This document shows, one piece after another, positions 34,153 through 43,967 of a stretch of 54,061 bases of DNA. Position numbers and translations under genes: made by a program. Under the pieces are notes generated by a model that was not told the origin of the DNA, searched no databases, and was given only the letters and a program-made list of their open reading frames with translations. Source of the stretch: Sphingobacterium sp. SGG-5 (GTDB lineage Bacteria; Bacteroidota; Bacteroidia; Sphingobacteriales; Sphingobacteriaceae); NCBI RefSeq assembly GCF_011043525.1, contig NZ_JAAKGO010000014.1, forward strand, positions 1 through 54,061, read 5' to 3'. Within the stretch, counting starts at the first letter, position 1. Every line of letters begins with the position of its first letter.

Positions 34153-35658
34153 CTATTGTTCTTCCCAAAACTCCCAGGCCATATCCGGCACCTCTGGACT
34201 GATGGCTTTCCCTTTCAACGTTCCTATTTCAACACCCATGAAATCAGCACCAGCCTCATCAGGCGTGTAGCGATAACCTTTAAATACACCGTCAGTTCGC
34301 GTATTTAATATGAATCGGTGCTTATCAAAACTACGGTTTGACAGCATGACGACTAATTTTCCATTAGGTTTTCTATAAGCCAGTATGCGCAGGTCCTCAT
34401 CTACTTTGTGCTCTTTCACTGTCACAACTTGTGAATCCCAAGGCATATGTTTGATAACGCTACCAAGCGCATGCCAGTTGTGTGGATTCCATTCCCAGTG
34501 TCCTGGTTTTAAACCCGCTGGATATTTGGTATCGTCGGTATCATATGCTGGTCGGTACAAGCCCAACGCTCGTCCACTAGACATCTTCATATCGTAAGGC
34601 ATTAGCGCATGCAGCCAAAACCAAGAAGGAGCTTCCCGTCGCTGAAACCAGTTCATGATGTGCTGAACAGTATTGATACACCTGGCCGATGAAGCCATAC
34701 CACCGCCGGAATATGAATATTCATTTTGAAATAAAGCTTTACCATGATAGGATTTTATCGGCTGAACTTGCTTGGAATCGACACCACCATGATGCATCAC
34801 CATATAATCTACCAAATCGCGCGTCGCCGAATTTGCCACCACAGGCTTAATTAGACGAAGGCCCTGTGAATCACCGATAATACGAATACGAGGATCTATT
34901 TCCCGTATTTTCTTCGCTACTGCCACGTACGCCATTCCATATTTATCGACGGGCAGATTCTTATACACACAGGAAGAATATCGCGTATCAGACATTGGTT
35001 CATTTTGTAAACCGAAAAAAGAAACCGGTAGGCCATTACTTTTTAAAAACTGAATATCTTTGACAACAGCGTCCGCAAAGTCATTTAGAAATCTTGTCGT
35101 ATCTCCCTTATATATGGGGTCATTTTTAAAATCCTTTCCGAAACACCGCAACACGTTATCACTACCATCTCTTCCCGTGAGTTTTTGGTTTGCCTTCCAA
35201 TACGGCAGGGGCGAAAAATATTCAAAAGAAACCCCTTCGATACCGGACCCTGCTACCATTTCCTGGAGTTCAGCCATTTGCGTGGGCCACCTGCCCCGTA
35301 ATTGCTTCTTCTCCGCATCCATCCCCCGGAGATACAGTCCCCCTGCCAAACGGGCATAACGGAATCCGGTCAACATTTCTTTATACAGGCGAGTACGCTC
35401 TGCCGGAGTTATATCGTGCAACATGCCCTTTTGTTTCATGTTCATGCCATCACTGTTGTTGTTCAGTTGATCCGAATATATTTCCACACCAATCCCCTTG
35501 ACTACCTGCTTGAGTTGATCGGGATAGATATCATATTTACCCTCGATCGGTGCCGGCGTATCACGCGTCGGGCGCTCCATTGGATATTTGCTATGCTGCG
35601 CCTGAAGGGAAAAACCTATGCAGGTCAGCAAAATCAGTAGACTATTTCTGCTTTTCAT
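34153..35658 (-). CDS. GH30-like secreted glycoside hydrolase
   Basis: The 501-residue protein has a signal peptide (MKSRNSLLILLTCIGFSLQA). The clan GH-A barrel begins VKGIGVEIYSDQLNNNSDG, and both catalytic residues are visible: acid/base Glu220 in FFGLQNEPMSD and nucleophile Glu313 in ALFQNEYSYSGGG. The C-terminal ~90 residues (VKEHKVDEDLRILAYRKPNGKLVVMLSNRSFDKHRFIL) form the side beta-sandwich fused to the barrel in GH30. GH30 includes beta-glucosidases/glucosylceramidases, beta-1,6-glucanases and xylanases; I cannot choose a subfamily. It is a plausible active depolymerase or exo-hydrolase of this PUL. Confidence 0.78.
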   Translation of the reverse strand: MKSRNSLLILLTCIGFSLQAQHSKYPMERPTRDTPAPIEGKYDIYPDQLKQVVKGIGVEIYSDQLNNNSDGMNMKQKGMLHDITPAERTRLYKEMLTGFRYARLAGGLYLRGMDAEKKQLRGRWPTQMAELQEMVAGSGIEGVSFEYFSPLPYWKANQKLTGRDGSDNVLRCFGKDFKNDPIYKGDTTRFLNDFADAVVKDIQFLKSNGLPVSFFGLQNEPMSDTRYSSCVYKNLPVDKYGMAYVAVAKKIREIDPRIRIIGDSQGLRLIKPVVANSATRDLVDYMVMHHGGVDSKQVQPIKSYHGKALFQNEYSYSGGGMASSARCINTVQHIMNWFQRREAPSWFWLHALMPYDMKMSSGRALGLYRPAYDTDDTKYPAGLKPGHWEWNPHNWHALGSVIKHMPWDSQVVTVKEHKVDEDLRILAYRKPNGKLVVMLSNRSFDKHRFILNTRTDGVFKGYRYTPDEAGADFMGVEIGTLKGKAISPEVPDMAWEFWEEQ

Positions 35659-35690
35659 TCTTTCGTTTTATTGTTTGCAAATTCTATTTT

Positions 35691-36635
35691 CTATTCTACG
35701 GCTAGGAAGCGCATGGCATTGATATAATAAAGTTTCTGCGTAGTAGAATTCCCCTCGGCCGAAGCCATTGTGATGGTTATTTCCCCATTATTATCCGGCT
35801 GTATGCCGGGAACATACGCTAAATTAGACGTATTCAGGGAGGCGTTAAGCTCGGCTGATCCCTCGTTCATTCCCGTGACCGTATAAAGCGCTGATCTCGT
35901 TCCGGCAAAAGTAGACGAGCCATAAAAATAAAAATCGTACACTTTACTCTTATCAAATCCAACCAGCGTAAGAACACTCTCTCCGGTGGACAAATTATTA
36001 ATTTTCGTCCCAGAATTCCCGTAAAAAAAACTCTTTGTCACACTCGACGGCATGTTAAGCTCTGTATCCGTTTCCTCTTCACCGCTGACTCCAGATATGT
36101 TAAACCGTTTCGTTACCGTCATCGAAATATTAGAACTGTATCCTTTTTTTGTTTTCAGGTCAGTTATAGCACCTCCCTCCAGATAATCCGAGAGCAAGTT
36201 CCATCCATCTGTAAATGTTCCATTCGTTCCAGTTCCGAAATTAACATATATATCAATCGTTCCATCGATCACCTGAACCGGACATGTCACGCTTAATACA
36301 CCATCCGTAGAAGCAATAGTAAGCTTCGTTTGTCCTTCTGCGAGAGCCGTTATAGTAGCCGAATAATCCTCCTCGTTGGTTACCATACTGATGATATCCG
36401 GATTATCCACCGTCCATTCGTATGTACGCTTGGGTGTGACACCCGGCGCAAATTTAGGTTTTATGGTAATTTCTTCTCCAATAAGAAGTGAGGCCGATTT
36501 CGTATAGAGTGCCATAGACTGCTCCAATCGTTCGCCCCTTCTTTCTTCTTTCTCACAAGAAGAAAAGCCCACCATAAAAAGGGCGAACAGACACCCGAAG
36601 TAGATGTGCTTATTTAATGTTGTTAATACCTTCAT
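35691..36635 (-). CDS. Surface lipoprotein with Ig-like domain and a glycan-binding-like C-terminal domain
   Basis: The 314-residue lipoprotein has lipobox GFSSC (Cys27) followed by EKEERRGE, an acidic stretch like the surface-export signal of this phylum. Residues about 45-122 are a bacterial Ig-like (Big_2 type) domain (SLLIGEEITIKPKF ... YEWTVDNPDIISM ... ALAEGQTKLTIASTDG). Residues 128-314 form a domain shared with the protein at 43968-44615: YVNFG..., FFYGNSGTK, ESVLTLVGFDKSKVYDFYFYGSS, NTSNLAYVPGIQPDNNGEITIT and YYINAMRF. The placement near susCD suggests a surface glycan-binding protein (SusE/F-like role), which I infer only from context. Confidence 0.72.
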   Translation of the reverse strand: MKVLTTLNKHIYFGCLFALFMVGFSSCEKEERRGERLEQSMALYTKSASLLIGEEITIKPKFAPGVTPKRTYEWTVDNPDIISMVTNEEDYSATITALAEGQTKLTIASTDGVLSVTCPVQVIDGTIDIYVNFGTGTNGTFTDGWNLLSDYLEGGAITDLKTKKGYSSNISMTVTKRFNISGVSGEEETDTELNMPSSVTKSFFYGNSGTKINNLSTGESVLTLVGFDKSKVYDFYFYGSSTFAGTRSALYTVTGMNEGSAELNASLNTSNLAYVPGIQPDNNGEITITMASAEGNSTTQKLYYINAMRFLAVE

Positions 36636-36660
36636 ATTTCATCGTATTAAATGGATTATT

Positions 36661-38049
36661 TTATTTCTCGACTACAATTTTAATTTTTTCTGTCGTCGGT
36701 CGTTCCGAGGGGGTAACACTCGTAAAAGTAACCGTGTAAATACCCGGCTTTTTATAGGTATGTGGCGTTTTCACTTTCGCGCGGACTGGCGCTGAATCGT
36801 CTCCAAAATCAATCGTTACGGGAATTTTGAAGCCCGAAGTCCGCCAGATATTTACCTCATCTCCTGCTTTAATATCCCGAACGGGAAAATGATAGAACAC
36901 ACCCAGATAGTCATTATTTTCCTTCTGCGGATTGAACACATATACTTTCAAAAAGTCTCTATCCTCATCCCCTTTATCCGTTTTGACATGTAGTGCTACT
37001 GTATAGTTCCCCGGTTTATCAAAACGGACTTTCGTCTTTGCTTTCTTTATGATCTTACCGTCCGGTAATTCCCAGGCATATTCCGCTATTTTATAACCAT
37101 CGCGCACCACCGTCCGTATCGCGTCCAGTTCAACCTCTTCCCCCGCCATCATCGTGACATAGCCACCGGCAACAGCAAGCACGTTGTCGGGATAATCGCG
37201 CAAGTAGGCTTCGACAATAAAAGGATACGTACTTACAGCTTCACCTTTGTATATAAAATTCATGTGCAAATGCGGGTTTCCCATCTTTTCAGCCCCCTGA
37301 AAAGTACGTCCGGATTGCGCCAGTACCTGTCCCCCACGAACCGTCAAGCCTTTTGCCGCAATGGCTTTTATCGACCCCGTGTTCATATGCGAAATCCGAT
37401 AACTAAAGTCATCAGCGCATGCGACAATCAGTCCATTACTTTGTCCGTCTCCATTCGGGAAGGGACTTGTCGTCACCACGCCACCCAACGGTGCCTGTAT
37501 ATCAAACTTGTCATACATCAAGCCATAATCTTCCCCATGATGGTAGTAAACACTTCTTCCAGGCACCAAAGAGCCCCAGGTGTTATTGTACATCGATGAC
37601 CGCCACCGGTATTTCAAAAGCGGGAAGTGCATATCTTCTGGTCCCCAGGGCTTACCTTCCTGACAAATCGCTATCTTCGCTTCTTTCGGAAAGTATTCGA
37701 TCGCTTGGAATTTACCAGCCTTCTTCACCCATTCCCGCGTATTTTCTACATATAACCGTAGACCTTTAAAAACGACCGGCATCTCGTATGGCCGCTGTAA
37801 CAGCGTCACCGTTGCACCGTTGACCGACAATACGACCTGTGCTTCTTTAAATGTTTGTGCACCAATACTGGCTGGTTTGCGATTATTAGGCTCCCTGGTA
37901 TAGGATACCTTATGTAGTTTGATCTGATAGGTTTTGCCTGCTACAAGAACGTCCTGTGTTTCCCCCGTATTTAAATGTATATATACAGGCCAGGCATATC
38001 CTACGATAGCTAAAAGAGCAAAAACCCCAGTTAATAAGAATTGTTTCAT
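36661..38049 (-). CDS. Secreted M23-fold metallopeptidase-like protein with PKD domains
   Basis: The 462-residue protein has a signal peptide (MKQFLLTGVFALLAIVGYAW). After an N-terminal beta domain comes an M23/LytM-type fold with a complete zinc site: His170 and Asp174 in YYHHGEDYG and His262 in the NPHLHMNF motif (His260-x-His262), plus His221 in RISHMN. Two PKD-like domains follow, ending GNYTVALHVKTDKGDEDRDFLKVYVF and GIYTVTFTSVTP. M23 enzymes normally cleave peptidoglycan cross-links, so one inside a SusCD operon is unexpected. It could act on a glycopeptide-containing substrate, remodel the wall for SusC assembly, or use the fold on a carbohydrate. Confidence 0.8.
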   Translation of the reverse strand: MKQFLLTGVFALLAIVGYAWPVYIHLNTGETQDVLVAGKTYQIKLHKVSYTREPNNRKPASIGAQTFKEAQVVLSVNGATVTLLQRPYEMPVVFKGLRLYVENTREWVKKAGKFQAIEYFPKEAKIAICQEGKPWGPEDMHFPLLKYRWRSSMYNNTWGSLVPGRSVYYHHGEDYGLMYDKFDIQAPLGGVVTTSPFPNGDGQSNGLIVACADDFSYRISHMNTGSIKAIAAKGLTVRGGQVLAQSGRTFQGAEKMGNPHLHMNFIYKGEAVSTYPFIVEAYLRDYPDNVLAVAGGYVTMMAGEEVELDAIRTVVRDGYKIAEYAWELPDGKIIKKAKTKVRFDKPGNYTVALHVKTDKGDEDRDFLKVYVFNPQKENNDYLGVFYHFPVRDIKAGDEVNIWRTSGFKIPVTIDFGDDSAPVRAKVKTPHTYKKPGIYTVTFTSVTPSERPTTEKIKIVVEK

Positions 38050-38065
38050 AACGGTATTATTTAAT

Positions 38066-39694
38066 TTATTCCGCTCCGTACCCCGGATTCTGCGGTTTCA
38101 ATTGTGGATTCAAATCGAGTTCAGCCAATGGTATAGGAAACCAGATACGATAAGGCTTCCAGTTGGCCTGTAAGTCAGGTACCGCTACATTATGTAATCC
38201 TCGCGTCGACTTGAGTCCCTCGATAGCTGCTGTGTATTTGTTGAACCGAGCCAGATCAAACCGTCGGTGTGTTTCAAAACATAATTCCCTCGAACGCTCA
38301 TCGACCAGTTCCTGAATAAAATCAACCCGATGATAAGAGGTATTAAGCTCTGTCACTGTACTACCTGACTTTACTGCCCGCTCCCGGACCTCGGTCAACA
38401 GATCTCTGGCTCCCGGTTCATCCCCATCATGATACAGTGCTTCTGCCTGCAACAGTAATATATCGGCATAACGCAACAATGGAATCAGTCCGTCACTGGC
38501 ATAGTCCGGTATCGGCTTTTGTGCCGCATCCCGTTGCCTGTACTTCCCTGCCGAGAAGAAGCCATTTTCTGGCGAGGTAGCTACCGTCGGGTTATAGTAC
38601 CGATAGCCTCCTATTTCCTCTACAGAGGAGTTTGCCGTTATATTCCGTACCATATTGTGGGCGCGTCTGACATCATTTCCACTGATATTGTAGCGGTCAA
38701 ACGCTTCGGCCAAGGGGACAAACCACCGAGAGTTGCCTCCACCGAGCGACGGTGACCCGAACGCCACCCAGTCACTATACCGGTTATAGATCCCGTTACT
38801 TGGCGAACTACTAGCTTCTACGGTAAACAGGCACTCCTCATATTGGGCATCACGGGTCGTTTCCCGAAATAGAAAGTCATAGCGATCGGTCAACTTATAC
38901 CCACCATTTTGCACAATATCAGTCGTTATGGTAAAGACATGGTCATACGCCTCATCCGCATCCACCCAATCAAAGCTATTTAATGCAAAGTTCAGATCGT
39001 TGCCCATACCGGATTCCTTGGCACTTCCCATGTAAGCATATACTTTAGCCAAATATCCTGCGGCAGACCATTTGTTTGCTGCTCCCTGTATCTTTGCTCT
39101 TGGCGGAAGATTCTCGTAAGCAAACTGCAAATCTGCTATAATCTGTGCGTACACTTCTTCCACCTGCTGCCGTGGCCCAGCCTCAGGGTCAGGTGTCGTT
39201 TTTACCGGAATAGCACCAAACATCATCGTAAGATACATGTGATAGAACCCCCGCAAGAACCGCGCCTCTGCCGTTATCTGGGTTTTCCGGGTTTCATTCA
39301 TCTCGACACCCTCGATTTTTGCGATCAGGTGATTTGTCCGGTTGATCCCTTCGTAAAAAGCCTCCCAGACCGATTTCAGTTTTGTCGTCGAACTGGAAAT
39401 GGCGGCCAACCCAAAGGGTGTATGATCGTTTGAAATACCCTCACGGGTAATACACTCGTCCGTACCTCCATTCAATATGAAGGGCAAATCTCTACCAAAA
39501 AGCCTGTTTCTGCTATTTAGCGAATTATAACAACCTACCAGGGCCATCTCAGCTTCCTCTGGTGTCTGGTAAAAATTCTCTGTGGAAGTAAATGAATAGG
39601 GATCTGCATCCAGAAATTTAGCACAACCCAAGCTCGTGAGGACAAAGGCTGCAACCAATATACCTATACCTATTTTATTTTTATACCTTTTCAT
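38066..39694 (-). CDS. susD: SusD/RagB-family outer-membrane glycan-binding lipoprotein
   Basis: The 542-residue lipoprotein has lipobox TSLGC (Cys24). It starts KFLDADPYSFTSTENFYQTPEEAEMALVGCYNSL and has TPR-like helices (RFLRGFYHMYLTMMFGAIPV, AAGYLAKVYAYMGSA) and the terminal SusD block RYADILLLQAEALYHDGD ... ELVDERSRELCFETHRRFDLARF, ending NPQLKPQNPGYGAE. It caps the SusC channel and binds the oligosaccharide at the cell surface. It follows susC by 28 nt. The ligand cannot be read from sequence. Confidence 0.96.
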   Translation of the reverse strand: MKRYKNKIGIGILVAAFVLTSLGCAKFLDADPYSFTSTENFYQTPEEAEMALVGCYNSLNSRNRLFGRDLPFILNGGTDECITREGISNDHTPFGLAAISSSTTKLKSVWEAFYEGINRTNHLIAKIEGVEMNETRKTQITAEARFLRGFYHMYLTMMFGAIPVKTTPDPEAGPRQQVEEVYAQIIADLQFAYENLPPRAKIQGAANKWSAAGYLAKVYAYMGSAKESGMGNDLNFALNSFDWVDADEAYDHVFTITTDIVQNGGYKLTDRYDFLFRETTRDAQYEECLFTVEASSSPSNGIYNRYSDWVAFGSPSLGGGNSRWFVPLAEAFDRYNISGNDVRRAHNMVRNITANSSVEEIGGYRYYNPTVATSPENGFFSAGKYRQRDAAQKPIPDYASDGLIPLLRYADILLLQAEALYHDGDEPGARDLLTEVRERAVKSGSTVTELNTSYHRVDFIQELVDERSRELCFETHRRFDLARFNKYTAAIEGLKSTRGLHNVAVPDLQANWKPYRIWFPIPLAELDLNPQLKPQNPGYGAE

Positions 39695-39722
39695 CTTTTT
39701 ATCATTTTGTCAGTCAATAAAA

Positions 39723-42700
39723 TTATAACGATGCTTTAAGTCCTAACAAGAACGAACGCGCTCGCGGATACGCCAAACGTTCGAGCCCCGGCAGCAAGGA
39801 ATTACTATAGCTTACATCCGGATCAAAACTGGAGTATTTCGTCCATACATGCAGGTTGGTCGCTGTGGTATAAATGCTCAGCGTTTTTAATCCCATCCGG
39901 CTCACCGTTTTTTGAGGAAGCTTATACGACAACGAAACATTTCTTAGCCGCAGATACGAGGCATCTTCTACGTAGTAATCCGACATCATAGCTGCTGTTG
40001 CATTTTTGGAAATTACATCGGGATATACGTTTGTTGGATTTTCCGGTGTCCAGTGATTATCCCAAAATTCTTTTGACAGATTCCATACGCCACTTGGTCC
40101 CTGAATGAGACGGGTACCTAAATTGACTACATCGCCGCCATAAGACCATTCCATAAAAATATTACACTCTAGATTCTTATAAGAAAATGTATTCTCAAAT
40201 CCGCCGTAATGTCTAGGCAGACTGCGTGAAATAAATGTTCGGTCATTCTCCTCATCGACGATATTATCACCACTCAAATCTTTATATTTAAGCGATCCCG
40301 GGCTGACCGTCGCCCCGGCGACAGACACCACATCACTTTTCAATGTATAATTCCGTGAGCCGTGACTAATATTGGGGTCACTGTTATTTTGCCAGGTAAA
40401 ATCATCGATTTGGTAAACGCCATCGGTCAAAAATCCATAAGCTGTTCCCAACGAATTACCCACCTGCACACGTCCTAGGTTGGAAATAGTCCCATTATTC
40501 ATAATCACCGGAATAAAGTCGATGTCACCTAGACTTTTTATGGTATTCTTATTGGCACTGATATTGAAACTGGTAGACCACCGGAACGCTTTGTCAATAT
40601 TGATGGAAGTTATCTGAAATTCGACACCCTGATTATCTATCCGGCCCAGATTTTTCCATTGCTGACTGTAGCCCAACTCTGAAGGAACATACGCCGGCAA
40701 GAGCATATCTTTGGTCTTCTTGATATAGTAATCGGCTGTGAACGTTAGTATGTTTTTTAATACCCCTACATCCAAACCGGCATTATACTGTACGGTTGTT
40801 TCCCACTTCAAGTCCGGATTGGCCGGCGAGCTCGGCGCCATGCCGAATATATTACTTCCGGCAGTAGCATAGTATGCGTTGTCCATTTCCGAGAAATAGC
40901 GATAGGCGGGAATACGTTCGTTTCCGGTCTCACCATAACTCAACCGTAGTTTTAACTGGTCAAAGGTATTCAGTGATTTTATGAACTTCTCTTTGTGTGC
41001 CTGCCAAGCAAATGCTGCGGACGGAAAATAGCCGTAACGGTTTCCCGGTCCGAACTTGTCCGAACCATCAATACGAAAACTGGCTGTAAAAAGATACTTC
41101 CAAGCCAGCGAATAATTCGCTCTTGTCAACCAAGACACCCGGTTGTTGGCCCAACGGGACGAATAAACCCGGGATATCTGTGCGCCCTTACTAATATCAT
41201 TTATCCCTGTTGATTCATCGACAAAATCTATACTACGCATGCCTTGCGATTCAAAATTGTAGCGGCTTGCTTCAAAAGCTCCCATCAAGTCAAGTCGATG
41301 GATACGGTTGAAGGTTTTGAGATAATTCAGGCGGGTCGTGCTGTTCCAGGAGTGCACTCTTCTTTCCTGCAGTACCGCAACGCCATTATTCATATTGCCC
41401 ATCGTCGTATATTTGCTATAGAACTCCTTTCCTTTGGAGCTTGCGAGTATACCGCTGGCCGTCGTATGTAATTTTAGCGCTTTGGAAAATTTGTATTCGA
41501 GATAAGTACTGGCATGCGTCCGCATCGAGCCTGTATTTTTATAGGCATCATCCAACATGGATAACGGTGTAATATACCGCGTTACATCGTCGTCGGTTGA
41601 TGGGTCATAAAATGCAATTGGCTTGGTCATTATAATACGCTGTACAATACCATTCGCCGAGTTCACCAATCCCGTATTAGTTGCGCCATACAGTTCCTGA
41701 TAGGATCCAAGGACATTCAATCCCAATTTTAATTTGGAGTTCTGAGTATGATCCATACGTAGCCTGACATTGTATCGATCCATTCCGTTGCTGCGTATAA
41801 TACCGTCCTGTTTCAAGTACCCAACACCGCCGGCGACAATCGTTTTATCACTTCCCCCGCTGAAAGAGAGGTAGTGATTTTGCGTTGCTGCCCACCTAAA
41901 AGCCTCGTCCTGCCAGTCGTGCTGCGCAAAACGGTAAGGATCTACAGGTGAATCGGTATCAACCAACCCATCCTTAATCTCATAGAACAAAGGGGAGTTC
42001 GGTCTCGTCTCCCGCTGAAAATCTATCCACTCGTCACCGTTTAAAAGTTCCAACTTACGCGATGCCTGTGCAAAACTGACATACCCATGGTAAGAAATAT
42101 CAGATCTTCCTTTCTGTCCCGATTTTGTCGTTACGATGACGACGCCATTGGCTCCTCGCGATCCATAAATTGCCGTCGCAGAGGCATCTTTCAGAATTTC
42201 GATCGACTCAATATCCGAGGGATTAAGCGACGATAAGGGATTCGCGGAATTACCGATATTGGATTCCGAAGCCGTTGCTACTTCCTCCGAACTCACGTCA
42301 AAAGGCACACCGTCAATAACAAATAAAGGTGTGGAGGAACCGTATAAGGAATTTGCACCCCGTATCTGTATATTCATTTCCGCGCCCGGTTCTCCCGATT
42401 GGGAATTGATACGGGCTCCCGGCATCTTACCCTGTAAAGCGCCTAACAGGTCCGGGTTAGCAGATCGCTCGATATCTTCCGCTTTAATTCCCGTAAGTGC
42501 TCCGGTAAGATCTGCACGAACTTGTTCGCCATAACCGATCACAACGACCTCATCCAAGTTGTTGATGGATTCTCGCATAACAATATCGGCGACAGTTCCG
42601 ACTTCTGCGGTTTTTTCCTGTTCTACAAATCCCAACATCGAAAAAACCAACACACTTGGGGACTGCACAACCGTAATCTGATAATCTCCTTTGCTATCGG

Positions 42701-42878
42701 AGACGGATACAATCTTGCTATCTTTTACGTGCACACGAACGCCCGGCAAGGGCTCTCCCCTCGTGTCCGTTATCGTTCCTTTCACTACTGAGCTCTGTAG
42801 TGAGTTTTGTGCATCCACCTGATTATGACCATATAGCAATAACCCGAGTAATACAATAAGTGATAATTTAATGTTCAT
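39723..42878 (-). CDS. susC: SusC/RagA-family TonB-linked outer-membrane transporter
   Basis: The 1051-residue protein has a signal peptide, then a carboxypeptidase-D-regulatory-like domain (VVKGTITDTRGEPLPGVRVHVKD) and the plug with the SusC signature LDEVVVIGYGEQVRADLTGAL ... NPDLLGALQGKMPGARINSQSGEPGAEMNIQIRG ... PLFVIDGVPFD ... KDASATAIYGSRGANGVVIVTTKSG. The remaining ~800 residues form the 22-strand barrel, ending RARSFLLGLKASL. It imports oligosaccharides with energy from TonB-ExbBD. There is no STN domain at the N-terminus, so it is not an anti-sigma-coupled transducer, which agrees with the LacI-type regulator of this locus. Confidence 0.96.
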   Translation of the reverse strand: MNIKLSLIVLLGLLLYGHNQVDAQNSLQSSVVKGTITDTRGEPLPGVRVHVKDSKIVSVSDSKGDYQITVVQSPSVLVFSMLGFVEQEKTAEVGTVADIVMRESINNLDEVVVIGYGEQVRADLTGALTGIKAEDIERSANPDLLGALQGKMPGARINSQSGEPGAEMNIQIRGANSLYGSSTPLFVIDGVPFDVSSEEVATASESNIGNSANPLSSLNPSDIESIEILKDASATAIYGSRGANGVVIVTTKSGQKGRSDISYHGYVSFAQASRKLELLNGDEWIDFQRETRPNSPLFYEIKDGLVDTDSPVDPYRFAQHDWQDEAFRWAATQNHYLSFSGGSDKTIVAGGVGYLKQDGIIRSNGMDRYNVRLRMDHTQNSKLKLGLNVLGSYQELYGATNTGLVNSANGIVQRIIMTKPIAFYDPSTDDDVTRYITPLSMLDDAYKNTGSMRTHASTYLEYKFSKALKLHTTASGILASSKGKEFYSKYTTMGNMNNGVAVLQERRVHSWNSTTRLNYLKTFNRIHRLDLMGAFEASRYNFESQGMRSIDFVDESTGINDISKGAQISRVYSSRWANNRVSWLTRANYSLAWKYLFTASFRIDGSDKFGPGNRYGYFPSAAFAWQAHKEKFIKSLNTFDQLKLRLSYGETGNERIPAYRYFSEMDNAYYATAGSNIFGMAPSSPANPDLKWETTVQYNAGLDVGVLKNILTFTADYYIKKTKDMLLPAYVPSELGYSQQWKNLGRIDNQGVEFQITSINIDKAFRWSTSFNISANKNTIKSLGDIDFIPVIMNNGTISNLGRVQVGNSLGTAYGFLTDGVYQIDDFTWQNNSDPNISHGSRNYTLKSDVVSVAGATVSPGSLKYKDLSGDNIVDEENDRTFISRSLPRHYGGFENTFSYKNLECNIFMEWSYGGDVVNLGTRLIQGPSGVWNLSKEFWDNHWTPENPTNVYPDVISKNATAAMMSDYYVEDASYLRLRNVSLSYKLPQKTVSRMGLKTLSIYTTATNLHVWTKYSSFDPDVSYSNSLLPGLERLAYPRARSFLLGLKASL

Positions 42879-42898
42879 CTTATTTTGGTTTTATATAA

Positions 42899-43951
42899 TT
42901 AATTGGCGTCCTGGACACCTGGGGATAAAGCAATCCCTCGAAACATTGTTTTTGTCGGAGCATTAACTAAAGCTTTTGGCTTTAACCTCGAGATCTGTCC
43001 ATTATACCCTGTGTCGTCATGAATCACATATATTTTGGATGCAGTGCCCCCGTATTTAACGGCATATAACATGACGTCTGTACCGGAAATCACAGCGGTA
43101 ACACCGATATAGCGTCCGGGTAGCGTACCGTTTGACACCCAACTTCCGTCGACCAGTGAATACTTCGTAATACCATCAACCTGCGTGTCGTTTGCAACAT
43201 ACAGCACATCGTCTCCCGGTATACTAACATTCAAATCGGCAAAAAGAAATTGGCGTGCTGACGCTAAGGAGCTATTGATTGGCATACCCGGCAAAGTCGT
43301 CAGGCGTTGTTTAGCAGTCGCAGGCAAACCAACACCCACCTGGATCACCGGGCTTAACCCCTTTAATGAGGATTGGGAAGCGTACAATTGATTGTTAAAT
43401 ATCGCCAAACCTCTTAACGATCTACTTGATATAGACGTCACCTTAGAACCTCCAATCGTTGTGTGGTACAGATGAGGAGCAACGCCAGATACCCAAACAT
43501 TTTCAGCTTCTGTAACAGCCGATGTCACCGGCCTTTTTAAAAGGGGCGATAACACCGTATTGGTATTTATCTGACCGGATCCATCCATGACACCCACTAT
43601 CCATTCGCTTGCCATAGTACTTACTTTAGGGGTGCCTACAGCTGCATTATAGCCGGCAAAACTCAATTTCTTTCCATCTTGAGAAAGCGATAGGAGGCCT
43701 TCATAAGGTTTGTTTCCGGAAAGCGTCAATGGTTTATTGCTTTTCGTATTCGTAGCAGGCACAGCAATGGTTCTGATTAACTTCCCTTTGGTCGAATATT
43801 CATCCATAAAAACAGGAGCCGCTGCATCATTTAATGCCGAGGACCCATCCCCCACGCGTAATACCACTAAGCTCCCGGACTTGAAAGCGGTCTGGGCAAA
43901 AGTTTCATTCGCTAATACCGCTAATGTGCAAATTAATAGTATTCTTTTCAT
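42899..43951 (-). CDS. Secreted beta-propeller-like protein of unknown function
   Basis: The 350-residue protein has a signal peptide (MKRILLICTLAVLANETFA). The mature N-terminus, SGSLVVLRVGDGSSALNDAAAPVFMDEYSTKGKLIRTIAVP, is a segment I recall from several large secreted bacterial proteins (a V.RVGDG...L...A.PVFLDEY..G pattern). It continues as repeated four-strand blades (LRGLAIFNNQLYASQSS, DVLYVANDTQVDGITKYSL, VMLYAVKYGGTASKIYVIHD, FRGIALSP), so a beta-propeller is likely. No catalytic residues can be assigned. It lies just upstream of susC in transcription order and may assist surface capture. Confidence 0.7.
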   Translation of the reverse strand: MKRILLICTLAVLANETFAQTAFKSGSLVVLRVGDGSSALNDAAAPVFMDEYSTKGKLIRTIAVPATNTKSNKPLTLSGNKPYEGLLSLSQDGKKLSFAGYNAAVGTPKVSTMASEWIVGVMDGSGQINTNTVLSPLLKRPVTSAVTEAENVWVSGVAPHLYHTTIGGSKVTSISSRSLRGLAIFNNQLYASQSSLKGLSPVIQVGVGLPATAKQRLTTLPGMPINSSLASARQFLFADLNVSIPGDDVLYVANDTQVDGITKYSLVDGSWVSNGTLPGRYIGVTAVISGTDVMLYAVKYGGTASKIYVIHDDTGYNGQISRLKPKALVNAPTKTMFRGIALSPGVQDAN

Positions 43952-43967
43952 AATGTTTATTTTCTCC

